This document shows positions 1 to 8,792 of a DNA stretch of 49,452 bases, in pieces. The translations under genes and the position numbers were made by a program. Source of the stretch: Flavobacteriia bacterium (GTDB lineage: Bacteria > Bacteroidota > Bacteroidia > Flavobacteriales_D > Crocinitomicaceae); NCBI GenBank assembly GCA_026391005.1, contig JAPLEV010000041.1, forward strand, positions 1-49,452, in the 5' to 3' direction. Positions within the stretch are counted from its first letter, which is position 1. Each line of letters opens with the position of its first letter. The notes below the pieces were generated by a model that worked only from the letters and a program-made list of their open reading frames with translations, was not told the DNA's origin and did no database searches.

Positions 1-471
1 CATCGTAACATCATTCGTGAAATTTAGCGTAGCTGCTTGGTTTACATTCATATTTCCCGTATTCCAGGCTGCTACGTTTGACCAAGTTCCTGTGCCATTG
101 AAAAATACCGTTCCAAACGTTTTTCCACCTGGGTTGATTGTATTTAAGCCGTTCCCAAGAAAATACACATTCATAGAAGTGGTCCAAGAACCTTGTAAGG
201 AAGTCATCAACAAACTGCCATAAATATTAAGGTTATTTGCGCTACTCGTGGATGCAAAATTGGGCGTATTGGTAGTAACGGTCCAATACATGTTTACGCA
301 ATTTGCATTGGCTAAGTTTAATGTAACCGTTTGGTTTGGTGCGGAGAATGAATTATTGGTGAAGTAAACATTATCGTTCACTCCGGGAACGCCTGCCCCA
401 CCAGCACCTCCGTCCGTAGCTGACCAGCGATTAATATCTCCCCAGTTTCCTGTACCTCCCACCCAATAATA
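1..471 (-). repeat. Intragenic direct duplication, copy 2 (cut by the left edge)
   Basis: This encodes YYWVGGTGNW, GVPGVNDN, ANANCVNM, NFASTSSANNLN and AAWNTGN, matching the block at 3014-3484. The repeat probably continues beyond position 1, since the similarity is still strong at the edge (AATLNFTNDV versus AATLNFVNNV). Confidence 0.85.
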
Positions 472-2652
472 ATTTATCCCGTTTATGATACTAACTGCCA
501 CATTATAAACAGGACTGCTGCATCCTGAAGCAGAATTGGTTACTACAAGAGTGGCTACATAATTTCCTGCGGTTGCGCCTGCAGGGATTGGAACACTGAT
601 ACTATTTCCTGTTAATGCTGCATTATTTTGGTCAACAAATCCTGCTGAATTGGCAGCATTGTTAAAATTAAGGGTGTACACGTTTGGACTTCCAACAGGA
701 GAAGTAAAGGTAAAAGAAGCCGTAAGAGCACCAACACTGACGGATGGATTCACATTTAATGTTATGCTAGGCGTTGTTCCAACTAAAATTGAAAAATTTT
801 GAGCTGTTCCTGAAATATTTGTTATGGTATTCCGAACATTAATACTTCCTGTATAGGTTCCTGCTGCTATATTGGCAGGAACTTGAAGTGCAAACGGAGA
901 GGCGACAATAGCAACCCAGTTTATATCTGCTAAACCTGCGGCATTTGCTGAGGCGTCAAAATCAATTGTATATTCATTGGGGTTATTGGTAGCATTACTG
1001 TAAGATAAATTGGCAATGGTAGTTCCTGTACAAATCGATGGGTTTGCTCCAAGCGTAATGGACGGTGGTGCTGAAGCATTTAAAGTTACCGTGATAGCAA
1101 TGGAAGCACTTGAACAACCTGTTGTACTATTGGTTAATACAATTGTAGCATTGTAAGTTCCTGCTACTGCTGCACCAGGAATTGAAATTGGGATGGAAGC
1201 TCCAACAACTGCTTGATTATTCAAGTCCACAAAGCCGGCTGAATTTGCTGCATTGTCAAAATTAATACTGTATTGATTTGGTGAACCCACAAGAGCGCTA
1301 AGGCCAATAGAAGTTGATGCGGTACCGACAACAACAGATGGATTACCTCCAAAGGTTGCAGCAGGTATGGCATTTACCACAATAGAAATTGGATAAATAG
1401 TCTGACAACTTGTTGATGTATTTAATATGGTTAGATTAGCCAGATAAGTTGCAGGTGTAGCAGCGGCGGGAATAGCCAACGGAACTGGTGATCCGGCCAA
1501 TGCTTGATTAACGATATCGACAAAAGATGCAGCATTTGCCGTTGCATCATAATCGATACTGTATTGATTTGGTGAATTGCTCGTAGCTGTAAAAATGAGT
1601 GAACTAGAAGTAATCCCTTGACAAACAGTAGGTGAATTGGTGATTGACATAGTCGGATTACCAACTACTGAAACGGTAATGTTGTAATTAATACTAGAGA
1701 TAGATGTGTTTGAATTAGTTACCGTCAATACCCCATTATAAACAGCCGGAGAAACATTATTTGGGATATTAAAGACTAATGGTGAAGAAGTGATGTTTGC
1801 ATTAACTATATCCGCAATTCCTGCAGCATTTGCTGTAGCATTAAAATCAATACTATATTGATTTGGCGAACCATTGGTACCAACATAAGTTCGATTTACA
1901 GTAGTAAACCCTTGACAAACATTGGTGTTAGTTACCCCACCTAAATCTATGCTAACAATTCCTGTACTTATACAAGAAGCAGCACTCGTCGAACCACAAC
2001 CATTCGTTGCAGTCACACAAATTTGTCCATTTGCATTACTTGCGGTAATCACATTCGTTCCCTGTCCTGCAGAAAAAATAGTTCCTGCTGGCATAGTCCA
2101 AGTGTATGAAACTGCTCCGGCAATTGGTGAAACACTGAAACCGTTACCAGTCGTCGAAATCGCTCCAAGATTTCCAACTGCTTGAGTAGCTAAGAAATTC
2201 CAACCTGTATTATTACCCATATTAGTTGAACCAAAAGCATTGTAGGTTGCACCTCCTGTAGCATTAATGTCTTTAATATTTAGATTTTGTCCACTTACCG
2301 TTCCAGAAGCTTTTGTTAAAATTGCTTGTGTTCCGGCAGTTCCGCTTTGTAAAGTAACCCCACCGAAGCATATAGATCCAAAAGATATATTATTAGTAAC
2401 GGTAACAGTTCTTCCTGCTTGCAAATTATACGTATTATTAGAGGTCATAATGATTGTTCCAACCGTAATATCCCCTGTGATGTTTGCGCCAGCACTAAAG
2501 GTTACTTGGTTGTAACTAGAATTACCTGCGTTTCCGGCTGCATTGTAAAAATGAGAGAAATTAACGGTTCCTGAGTTGGCAGTGAAACTCAAATTGTTGT
2601 AGGCATGGCTTGATCCTGTAGAGCAACAATTACCCATGAGAGGTGCCAGCAT
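1..2652 (-). CDS. Giant secreted repeat protein, C-terminal part (frameshifted from its start, 3' end outside window)
   Basis: I read this frame codon by codon from 2652 to the left edge and found no stop. It lies one base out of register with the signal-peptide-bearing ORF at 2630-3556 and continues its low-complexity Asn/Thr/Ser/Gly-rich, beta-type sequence, so the two are one gene split by a single-base change. After a linker come five copies of a roughly 98-residue unit containing a PNxYxIxF-like motif, then a second copy of the N-terminal YYWVGGTGNW block starting at 471. Surface or T9SS-exported adhesin-like proteins of Bacteroidota have this composition; a sorting tail would lie beyond the window. 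Function is unknown. The missing start and the frame break mean it is either a pseudogene part or a base-calling error. Confidence 0.8.
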   Translation of the reverse strand, partial: MLAPLMGNCCSTGSSHAYNNLSFTANSGTVNFSHFYNAAGNAGNSSYNQVTFSAGANITGDITVGTIIMTSNNTYNLQAGRTVTVTNNISFGSICFGGVTLQSGTAGTQAILTKASGTVSGQNLNIKDINATGGATYNAFGSTNMGNNTGWNFLATQAVGNLGAISTTGNGFSVSPIAGAVSYTWTMPAGTIFSAGQGTNVITASNANGQICVTATNGCGSTSAASCISTGIVSIDLGGVTNTNVCQGFTTVNRTYVGTNGSPNQYSIDFNATANAAGIADIVNANITSSPLVFNIPNNVSPAVYNGVLTVTNSNTSISSINYNITVSVVGNPTMSITNSPTVCQGITSSSLIFTATSNSPNQYSIDYDATANAASFVDIVNQALAGSPVPLAIPAAATPATYLANLTILNTSTSCQTIYPISIVVNAIPAATFGGNPSVVVGTASTSIGLSALVGSPNQYSINFDNAANSAGFVDLNNQAVVGASIPISIPGAAVAGTYNATIVLTNSTTGCSSASIAITVTLNASAPPSITLGANPSICTGTTIANLSYSNATNNPNEYTIDFDASANAAGLADINWVAIVASPFALQVPANIAAGTYTGSINVRNTITNISGTAQNFSILVGTTPSITLNVNPSVSVGALTASFTFTSPVGSPNVYTLNFNNAANSAGFVDQNNAALTGNSISVPIPAGATAGNYVATLVVTNSASGCSSPVYNVAVSIINGINYYWVGGTGNWGDINRWSATDGGAGGAGVPGVNDNVYFTNNSFSAPNQTVTLNLANANCVNMYWTVTTNTPNFASTSSANNLNIYGSLLMTSLQGSWTTSMNVYFLGNGLNTINPGGKTFGTVFFNGTGTWSNVAAWNTGNMNVNQAATLNFTNDVTM
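486..1926 (-). repeat. Five tandem ~98-residue beta-type units
   Basis: The motif PNxY[ST][IL][ND][FY] followed by ANxAG[FIL]xD recurs with its start near 1872, 1575, 1284, 990 and 700, a spacing of 294-300 bases. Each unit then has an [IV]P...AGTY.. strand and an LTVTNS-like strand, and most have a Cys pair position (GCSS, SCQT). They look like Ig-like extracellular modules; I do not recognise a named family. Confidence 0.75.
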
Positions 2653-3556
2653 TTACGGTCAGTAGTTGTCCTTCGCGAATAGTCCAACTATTAGAACAAT
2701 TTATCGTTGATGATCCTAAATTCAAAACCCGAACCATGGAATTATCGCAACATGGTGAAGAATTAAATGAACCCCATGTTTGCGTGGTGCCATTCGTTGA
2801 CAATGTTCCTCGATCGAAATATATGTATCCAATCTGACGGTTGGCTTGTAAATTTACTGTAGCACCACCATTAATATTTAGACCACTAGAAATAGTTCCT
2901 GTACTGGTTGGCTGAAAATCTACAAGGGCTGTTGATGACGTGTTGAAGTCACCGTTTATGGTCGCTAAAGCACTAAAATTTATCGTCGCAGGTGCAGTAA
3001 TATTCCAGGTACTTGTATTGACGTTATTTACAAAATTCAAGGTAGCTGCCTGACTCACGGTAATGCTACCTGTATTCCAAGCTGCTGTATTTGACCAGGT
3101 TCCAGTGCCAGCAAAAAATACTGGACCAAAGTTCTTACCACCTGAATTAATCGTCTTGGTGCCGGTACCCATGAAATAAACATTCATTGAAGTGGTCCAA
3201 GTTCCTTGCGTACTAACCATTGCCAAGTTACCGTAGAGATTTAAGTTATTCGCGCCACTTGTTGAAGCAAAATTTGGACTGTTTGTAGTTACTGACCAAG
3301 TCATGTTGTTACAATTTGCATTAGCAATATTTATTGTAACGGTCTGATTAACGGCCGAGAAAGAACTATTGGTAAAAAAACAATTGTCATTTACGCCAGG
3401 GACACCTGCCCCACCTGTTCCGCCATCTGTTAATGACCAACGACTTACATCACTCCAGTTTCCTGTGCCACCAACCCAATAATAGTCTAAACCAAAAATA
3501 GTTTGAGAAATGAATAATGAAAAAATTACAATTAAAAATCTGAAATTAGGATACAT
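2630..3556 (-). CDS. Giant secreted repeat protein, N-terminal fragment (308 aa, premature stop)
   Basis: The protein begins with a clear signal peptide (MYPNFRFLIVIFSLFISQTI, then FGLDYYWVGG) and is Asn/Thr/Ser-rich with a beta-solenoid-like look and no catalytic motif. It stops at TAA (2630-2632) right after T-S-H-G. Reading one base further on, G-N-C-C-S continues without a stop to the window edge, so the natural protein is over 1,180 residues. The likely lesion is an extra G in a GGG run (plus-strand ccc at 2633-2635). The YYWVGGTGNW block from 3484 recurs from 471 in the downstream frame, which independently ties the halves together. An upstream TACTTTTA resembles the Bacteroidota -7 box. 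Role unknown; probably cell-surface. Confidence 0.8.
   Translation of the reverse strand: MYPNFRFLIVIFSLFISQTIFGLDYYWVGGTGNWSDVSRWSLTDGGTGGAGVPGVNDNCFFTNSSFSAVNQTVTINIANANCNNMTWSVTTNSPNFASTSGANNLNLYGNLAMVSTQGTWTTSMNVYFMGTGTKTINSGGKNFGPVFFAGTGTWSNTAAWNTGSITVSQAATLNFVNNVNTSTWNITAPATINFSALATINGDFNTSSTALVDFQPTSTGTISSGLNINGGATVNLQANRQIGYIYFDRGTLSTNGTTQTWGSFNSSPCCDNSMVRVLNLGSSTINCSNSWTIREGQLLTVNAGTSHG
3014..3484 (-). repeat. Intragenic direct duplication, copy 1 (N-terminal)
   Basis: This encodes YYWVGGTGNW, then GVPGVNDN, ANANCNNM, NFASTSGANNLN and AAWNTGS in the same order as the block at 1-471. The copies are 3013 bases apart (3484 versus 471), which is 1 modulo 3 and so agrees with a single-base insertion between them. 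Protein similarity is high throughout. Confidence 0.85.
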
Positions 3557-3752
3557 AGTAAATTATTTTGGGTAAAAGTATTTCTATTTTTTGCATAGAA
3601 GATTAATTAAAAGTGAACAATTAATTAATATTCCAAGGGAATGTACAAAACAAAATTAAAGCGAAACCCATTAATCTAAAGAAATGAATATTAGCAGTAT
3701 ATGCACTATTATTCAACTATAATTTAGCTTCAGAAACAATGCCTAATTATTA
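3557..3752. other. Intergenic stretch between divergent genes
   Basis: This AT-rich spacer holds the probable promoter of the giant minus-strand gene (minus-strand TACTTTTA near 3565-3575, one mismatch from TAnnTTTG) and nothing else I can recognise. Confidence 0.4.
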
Positions 3753-4020
3753 ATGAAAAACACAATTAAGAAAAACTTAAAATGGACAGTACTACTGGTT
3801 GTCACCTTAGTTTCATTGAATCAAACTAGTCAAAACAGTTTTGACCTGCCAAGAGAGGCTACCAAACTTTTAAAGAATATGACGGAAGTGAACAAAGAGC
3901 TCAGGGAGACTTTGTCGGCGATGGTATTATCGAATTAATAATGATGTAATCACGCTATCAACTAATGAACAATACTTTGTCTATTTATCGCAAGTAGGAG
4001 AAAACGAAATAAAATACTAA
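3753..4020 (+). pseudogene. Decayed FG-GAP-like small secreted protein
   Basis: The intact-looking 61-codon ORF (3753-3938) starts with a signal-like hydrophobic stretch (KWTVLLVVTLVSLNQ) then NSFDLP. Just after that, a second frame reads RGYQTFKEYDGSEQRAQ and then GDFVGDGIIEL, an FG-GAP-like GDFxGDGxxEL motif. After ATTAATAAT a third frame reads NNDVITLSTNEQYFVYLSQ followed by VGENEIKY and a stop at 4018-4020. Two frame changes would restore one continuous small protein, so this looks like a dead gene rather than a real 61-residue product. Inference only; the family match is by motif, and the short ORF could still be translated. Confidence 0.42.
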
Positions 4021-4054
4021 AATTTTAAATCCTTAGGATTGAACCTTTTTTTGA

Positions 4055-4882
4055 TTAGAATCTTTTTAGTTGATCTTTCGTGAAGGTATATTCAGCACTA
4101 ATCATATTTTCTCCAAAATTTAAATCATACCAGGGACTTTCTGGCGATGCTGGATTTACAAGAATTTGGGTTTCTTGAGCTGGCATATAGCTTTGAGCTA
4201 ACATGAACTTAACTTCTCCTTTAGCATTTGTGCATTTATCAACAACAATCACCGCGTGACCAGGACTTCCCCCTTTAATAAAGACGTCACCAATCTGAAG
4301 TTGATCTACCTCGACATGAATCAATTGTTTATTCAAAGACAAAGTACTTGCGCCATCGAAGACATTCTCTAAATAGGCCCAATAATTCTTTGCATTAGGT
4401 TGGCGTGTGCCAAGCCAAGTTTTGTAATTAGATCTTTTTCCAGTAACAAACAAAAATTCAATTTCACTGTATTTCTCCTGTGCATTAAAATAATCAGCTC
4501 TAAGCCTCATTATCGCATCAGCACATTGATGAAGATCTCTATTCCCAATTGATAAATCAACAACGGCTAGGTAGGCAGACGTGTTTGATTTAAGTGTTCC
4601 ATCGTAAAGTTTTACTTGAGAGCCATGCGCTTTTAAAGGAAGATTTTGAAGAAACGATTCCCAAGTATTCGGGGCAGACTCAATTCTTTTATATCCTTCA
4701 GGGACATTAAATCTTGTTTTTACAAGCATTCCTTCTTCATTAATGAAGGAAAACACTGAAATTGAAGTAGTATCGTCAGTTGGTTTTTCTATTGGAGGCG
4801 TTTTAGGTGATGGATTTTGATTACACGCTAAGATTAATGATGATGTTAACACTAAAATGAAGATAAATATCTTTGATTTCAT
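4055..4882 (-). CDS. DUF4846 family lipoprotein
   Basis: I place the start at the ATG at 4880-4882 rather than the upstream one at 4918, because it gives a standard lipoprotein signal: MKSKIFIF, hydrophobic core, LILAC lipobox with Cys20. A Pro/Thr-rich linker follows. The rest fits DUF4846: FNVPEGYKRI near the start, the SQVKLYDG region, AVVDLSIGNRDLHQCADAIMR, then GDVFIKGGSPGHAVIVVD, which resembles a papain-like/NlpC-type Gly-His segment. The family is widespread in Bacteroidota and has no established reaction that I know of. It probably sits in the outer or inner membrane facing the periplasm. The same-strand neighbour upstream is a caspase-like protein, 128 bases away. Confidence 0.8.
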   Translation of the reverse strand: MKSKIFIFILVLTSSLILACNQNPSPKTPPIEKPTDDTTSISVFSFINEEGMLVKTRFNVPEGYKRIESAPNTWESFLQNLPLKAHGSQVKLYDGTLKSNTSAYLAVVDLSIGNRDLHQCADAIMRLRADYFNAQEKYSEIEFLFVTGKRSNYKTWLGTRQPNAKNYWAYLENVFDGASTLSLNKQLIHVEVDQLQIGDVFIKGGSPGHAVIVVDKCTNAKGEVKFMLAQSYMPAQETQILVNPASPESPWYDLNFGENMISAEYTFTKDQLKRF

Positions 4883-5010
4883 AATGAATGATTTTTTTAA
4901 TGGTCCTAATACGCACATATCCTTAGTTGTGTATATATTTTTATAAATATACCTATTTTATATTAAAAATCCATAAATTGATAATTTGTTTTTAGAACTT
5001 GATTATTTCA

Positions 5011-5796
5011 TCAGTTTTTAGCGACTGGTTCTATCGTTACAAATCTGAATCCAAGGGGTGCGATGTAAGCGAAATTATACCCAATTTCAACAGTTGAATT
5101 TGAATTGTTTACTAAATCTTTATTGCATGAAACTCCTAAGTTACAATTCTTGAAATAGGGATTATTTACTATCGGCTTATTATTAACGACATGATCTCCA
5201 TACTGAATTTGAGCTTTAAATAATTCCGTGGCTGACTTTCCTTCAAAAAGTGCCGTAAGAATTTCTTCTGGATGACCGTAATAATTCGTTGCAAAATAGG
5301 CAGCAGCCCCAGACATAAAAAAAGGCAAGGCTGTATCCGTAATTCGATTAATCGCCTCTTTAATCCCAATATCATTTGGATCAAAAGCAGAACTACCCGC
5401 AGAACCACATGCATGGTTATAAATAATGACAGGATTATTTTCAAAATGCAAATCATTTACGATATCTCGAGCAGAAACAAAATCGTTAATAACCATTCCG
5501 CCATATTGATTATCCAAGCCACAATTTGAACAACCATGCCCAGAGTAAAGGAGAAAAGAACATTTATTAGCAAGCGGAACGATATCCTCCCAACTGGCTT
5601 TAGGATAATAGAATTTGTACACAAAGATCCCCTTACTAGTAAGCAAGTTGGCATAGCCATTGAATGACTCAACGACACCATCTTGCGCCTCCATACCGAT
5701 GATCAAAACAGCTGTTTTTTGATTCAAAGCGGGCGACTTTTGTGCTGCTAATGAACCAACAAGGAACAAAGAAATTAGAAGGCTTAGAAAATTCAT
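5011..5796 (-). CDS. Secreted caspase-like (clan CD) peptidase
   Basis: A signal peptide (MNFLSLLISLFLVGSLAAQ) precedes a caspase-fold domain. Strand-like AVLIIGM (29-35) opens it, LLYSGHGC puts the candidate catalytic His at 87, and VIIYNHACGSAGSS puts the candidate Cys at 130, the His-Cys dyad spacing of caspase/CHAT/C25-type enzymes. The remainder (FFMSGAAAYFATNYYG) fits the conserved segment after the Cys in these folds. At 261 residues there is room for a single domain and no T9SS tail. Substrate unknown. It may be exported to the periplasm; there is no inhibitor or substrate gene next to it other than the DUF4846 lipoprotein downstream. Fold call is fairly sure, activity is inferred. 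Confidence 0.7.
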   Translation of the reverse strand: MNFLSLLISLFLVGSLAAQKSPALNQKTAVLIIGMEAQDGVVESFNGYANLLTSKGIFVYKFYYPKASWEDIVPLANKCSFLLYSGHGCSNCGLDNQYGGMVINDFVSARDIVNDLHFENNPVIIYNHACGSAGSSAFDPNDIGIKEAINRITDTALPFFMSGAAAYFATNYYGHPEEILTALFEGKSATELFKAQIQYGDHVVNNKPIVNNPYFKNCNLGVSCNKDLVNNSNSTVEIGYNFAYIAPLGFRFVTIEPVAKN

Positions 5797-5968
5797 GCTA
5801 CTTGATTTTCATATTAATAATAACTCAAGGTAGAATTTCCACCTTTTCTCAGAATGAAATATGATTGAATGGTTACATGAAACAATACATCTAATAATCC
5901 TAGGCCTAAATTAACTCGCGACAAATGTTTAAATATTTAGACAACTAAAAACGATAACAAATCCCTAC

Positions 5969-5976
5969 TAAATTTG
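5969..5976 (+). promoter_or_regulatory. Possible -7 promoter box for the sulfotransferase
   Basis: TAAATTTG matches the Bacteroidota -7 consensus TAnnTTTG and lies 38 bases before the ATG at 6015. No clear TTG -33 box at the usual distance, so this is tentative. Confidence 0.35.
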
Positions 5977-6014
5977 TATTTTGCAAGACGATTTTACTAT
6001 CTTTAAAATTGAAT

Positions 6015-7079
6015 ATGTCTACAGTATACGATGCCAAATCATTAGATGAAATAAGCATTCATTTTATTTTGTGTACCGAACGGACAGGTAGTTCACTACT
6101 GTGTTTGATGTTAAATTTACATCCTGAAATTATTTCGCCTTCCGAAGAACCGTTTGCGCTGTATTTACATCCTAAATACCATAAAATAGTAGCATGGACG
6201 GAGGAGGACATTGCTTCCTATGTCAACGATTTTTTCTTGTTAGCAGAGAAAAACATGGATCTATATTTCACCCAAAGAGCTATTTTTCATGCGGAATTAT
6301 TGGCAAATAAAGACCTTTTGACCTATGAGCGCATCGTAAAAATAAGCTACCTCAATTTTTATGAATCCGATCAAAAAAATAAATCAAGCGTTCGCGTGAT
6401 CGTGGACAAGCAAATTAAGTATGTTTATCACCTTGAAGCGATCCAACATCTATTTCCTAGTGCTAAGTTCCTACTTTTGGTTAGAGATGTACGCGACAAC
6501 ATTGTTTCCAAAAGCATCCGTAAATTAAATTGGAATAAGCATCCATTTTTCTTAGCATCCATCTGGAAGGGTGCCTACTCGAGAATGCTAGTCTTACCTG
6601 AAAACAAACGCCTAATTATCAAATTTGAGGACTTGATTCGTAGCAATGAAACAGCACTTCAAAAAATTTGTACGTTTTTATCCCTTGAATATGATTCCAA
6701 GATGAAAGAAACGAACGGCGTTTTTGAAAACTACGTTAGGAGCCAAAAGGAAAAATTAGATCCAGCGTTTACTGAAAAACTGCTCGCATTTCACTCTGGC
6801 ATCCGATCTCCACTCGATTCAAAAAAGATAGGACAATACAAAGCATTTTTATCTCAAAAAGAACAAAGCATTATTGAAGGACAATGCCAAAATCAGCTTA
6901 AATCCTTCAGCTATGAGGACATAGCAGAAAAAAAATCCAGTAGTATTCGTTTTTCCGCATATCAATTTTTAGCGTTTCTATACCGACCTTTCTTGCTAAA
7001 GCTCTATTTGCAGCTTCCCCTAGGATTGAAATTAAAATTAAAAAAAGGTCGAAACCGAAGAAAATCGATCCCTGTTTAA
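6015..7079 (+). CDS. Sulfotransferase family protein
   Basis: The ATG at 6015 is preferred over an in-frame TTG at 6009. Near the N-terminus ILCTERTGSSLLCLMLNLHP is the 5'-phosphosulfate-binding loop of PAPS-dependent sulfotransferases (RTGSS in place of a P-loop), and PSEEPF follows as usual. FPSAKFLLLVRDVRDNIVSKS around residues 150-170 is the 3'-phosphate-binding segment with the expected Arg and Ser. Asp/Lys-rich C-terminal helices end in a basic tail. The acceptor is unknown; such enzymes in Bacteroidota often act on polysaccharide, lipid or glycan. It ends one base before the stop of the convergent ettA, so there is no room for a separate terminator. Confidence 0.82.
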   Translation: MSTVYDAKSLDEISIHFILCTERTGSSLLCLMLNLHPEIISPSEEPFALYLHPKYHKIVAWTEEDIASYVNDFFLLAEKNMDLYFTQRAIFHAELLANKDLLTYERIVKISYLNFYESDQKNKSSVRVIVDKQIKYVYHLEAIQHLFPSAKFLLLVRDVRDNIVSKSIRKLNWNKHPFFLASIWKGAYSRMLVLPENKRLIIKFEDLIRSNETALQKICTFLSLEYDSKMKETNGVFENYVRSQKEKLDPAFTEKLLAFHSGIRSPLDSKKIGQYKAFLSQKEQSIIEGQCQNQLKSFSYEDIAEKKSSSIRFSAYQFLAFLYRPFLLKLYLQLPLGLKLKLKKGRNRRKSIPV

Positions 7080-8762
7080 TTATACTATTTTTCGGTATTT
7101 AATTCTTTTTGGACCTGCATCTCCCAATCGTTTTTTCCGATTTTCTTCGTATTCAGAATAAGAACCTTCGTACCAATAGACCTTTGAATCTCCTTCAAAA
7201 GCAAGAATATGAGTACAAATTCGATCTAAAAACCATCGATCGTGAGAAATAACCACTGCGCAACCCGCAAAATTTTGAATCCCTTCCTCTAATGCACGCA
7301 AGGTGTTAATATCGATGTCATTGGTAGGTTCATCCAACAAGAGCACATTTGCTTCTGTTTTTAAAGTCATCGCTAAATGCAAGCGATTCCGTTCACCACC
7401 GGACAAAATGCCAACTTTTTTATTTTGATCTGCCCCATTAAAATTAAATTTCGATAAATAAGCCCTTGAATTAATTTTCTGATTTCCAACCTCCACGTAT
7501 TCCAAGCCATTCGAAACCACATCAAAGACTGTTTTTTCTTTGCTTACGTCTTTATGCGATTGATCAACATAGCCAATTTTAACAGTTTCACCCACTTTGA
7601 ACTCCCCCGAATCAACGGATAATTCATCCATAATCATTTTAAAGATCGTTGTTTTTCCTGCACCATTTGGTCCAATAATTCCAACAATTCCAGCAGGAGG
7701 CAAACTAAAATTCAAATCATCATACAACATTTTATCGCCAAATGACTTAGCTACATTCACCGCTTCAATTACGTTATTCCCCAAACGAGGTCCATTTGGA
7801 ATGGGCATTTCAAGCAATGCTTCCTTGGCTTGTACATCTTCAGAAAGCATTTTATCATAATTCTGAAGTCTCGCCTTACTCTTCGCTTGGCGTGCTTTTG
7901 GATTCATCCGAACCCAATCTAACTCACGGAGCAACATTTTTTGACGTTTAGACTCTGATTTCTCCTCTTCCTTCAAACGATTCGACTTTTGTTCTAACCA
8001 CGACGTATAATTTCCTTTCCAAGGAATCCCTTCCCCCCTATCCAATTCTAAAATCCAACCTGCCACATTATCTAAAAAATAACGGTCGTGGGTAACAGCA
8101 ATCACTGTCCCAGCGTATTGTTGTAAATGCTGTTCAAGCCAATCGATCGATTCGGCATCCAAGTGATTCGTCGGTTCATCCAACAACAAGATATCAGGAT
8201 TCTGCAGTAACAAACGACAAAGCGCTACGCGTCTTTTTTCTCCACCGGAAAGTGTTGCAATCAATTGATCATCAGGAGGACAGCGTAATGCATCCATCGC
8301 CCTTTCCAATTTATTATCTAACTCCCACGCATCTAAGGCATCAATTTTATCTTGAACCTCTCCTTGTCTTGCGATTAATTTATCCATCTTATCAGGATCA
8401 TTCAAGACCTCTTCATCCATGAATGAAGCATTAATTTCCTCGTATTCTTTTAGTACATTAACCGTTTCGCTTGCACCCTCAAGCACCACATCTTTCACTG
8501 TTTTAGTTGGATCAAGTTCTGGTTCTTGGGGTAAATAACCAACTGTATAACCAGGAGAAAAAACGACATCACCTTGAAAAGCTTGATCTAGACCAGCAAT
8601 AATTTTCATCACTGTAGATTTACCAGAACCATTTAATCCAATAATTCCAATTTTAGCTCCATAAAAGAAGGAGAGATAAATGTTTTTAATTATTTGTTTT
8701 CCTTGTGGCGTTGCTTTAGAAACTCCCACCATAGAAAAAATCACTTTTTTATCATCTGACAT
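7080..8762 (-). CDS. ettA: Energy-dependent translational throttle protein EttA (ABC-F)
   Basis: This soluble ABC-F ATPase binds the ribosomal E site and gates entry of ribosomes into elongation according to energy status. Visible motifs: Walker A GLNGSGKST (42-50), signature LSGGEKRRVALCR (171-183), Walker B LLLDEPTNHLD (192-202), then the linker with WVRMNPKARQAKSKAR (283-298), the P-site tRNA interaction motif region. The second domain has GPNGAGKTT (364-372), LSGGERNRLHLA (453-464) and LLLDEPTND. Length 560 is close to the usual ~555, and the C-terminus RIKYRKIV is typical. No membrane segments. It sits convergent to the sulfotransferase with essentially no gap, and a glycosyltransferase gene lies upstream on the same strand. 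Confidence 0.95.
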   Translation of the reverse strand: MSDDKKVIFSMVGVSKATPQGKQIIKNIYLSFFYGAKIGIIGLNGSGKSTVMKIIAGLDQAFQGDVVFSPGYTVGYLPQEPELDPTKTVKDVVLEGASETVNVLKEYEEINASFMDEEVLNDPDKMDKLIARQGEVQDKIDALDAWELDNKLERAMDALRCPPDDQLIATLSGGEKRRVALCRLLLQNPDILLLDEPTNHLDAESIDWLEQHLQQYAGTVIAVTHDRYFLDNVAGWILELDRGEGIPWKGNYTSWLEQKSNRLKEEEKSESKRQKMLLRELDWVRMNPKARQAKSKARLQNYDKMLSEDVQAKEALLEMPIPNGPRLGNNVIEAVNVAKSFGDKMLYDDLNFSLPPAGIVGIIGPNGAGKTTIFKMIMDELSVDSGEFKVGETVKIGYVDQSHKDVSKEKTVFDVVSNGLEYVEVGNQKINSRAYLSKFNFNGADQNKKVGILSGGERNRLHLAMTLKTEANVLLLDEPTNDIDINTLRALEEGIQNFAGCAVVISHDRWFLDRICTHILAFEGDSKVYWYEGSYSEYEENRKKRLGDAGPKRIKYRKIV

Positions 8763-8792
8763 AAACGATTCCTTAAATATTGATTTGTATTA

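Noticed and set aside
1..2600. Plus-strand open frames in the first 2.6 kb
   Set aside because: They run opposite to a continuously open minus-strand frame with clear protein repeats, and have no recognisable domain.
6009..6014. TTG start codon for the sulfotransferase
   Set aside because: An ATG two codons later serves equally well and is the more common start; nothing conserved lies between them.
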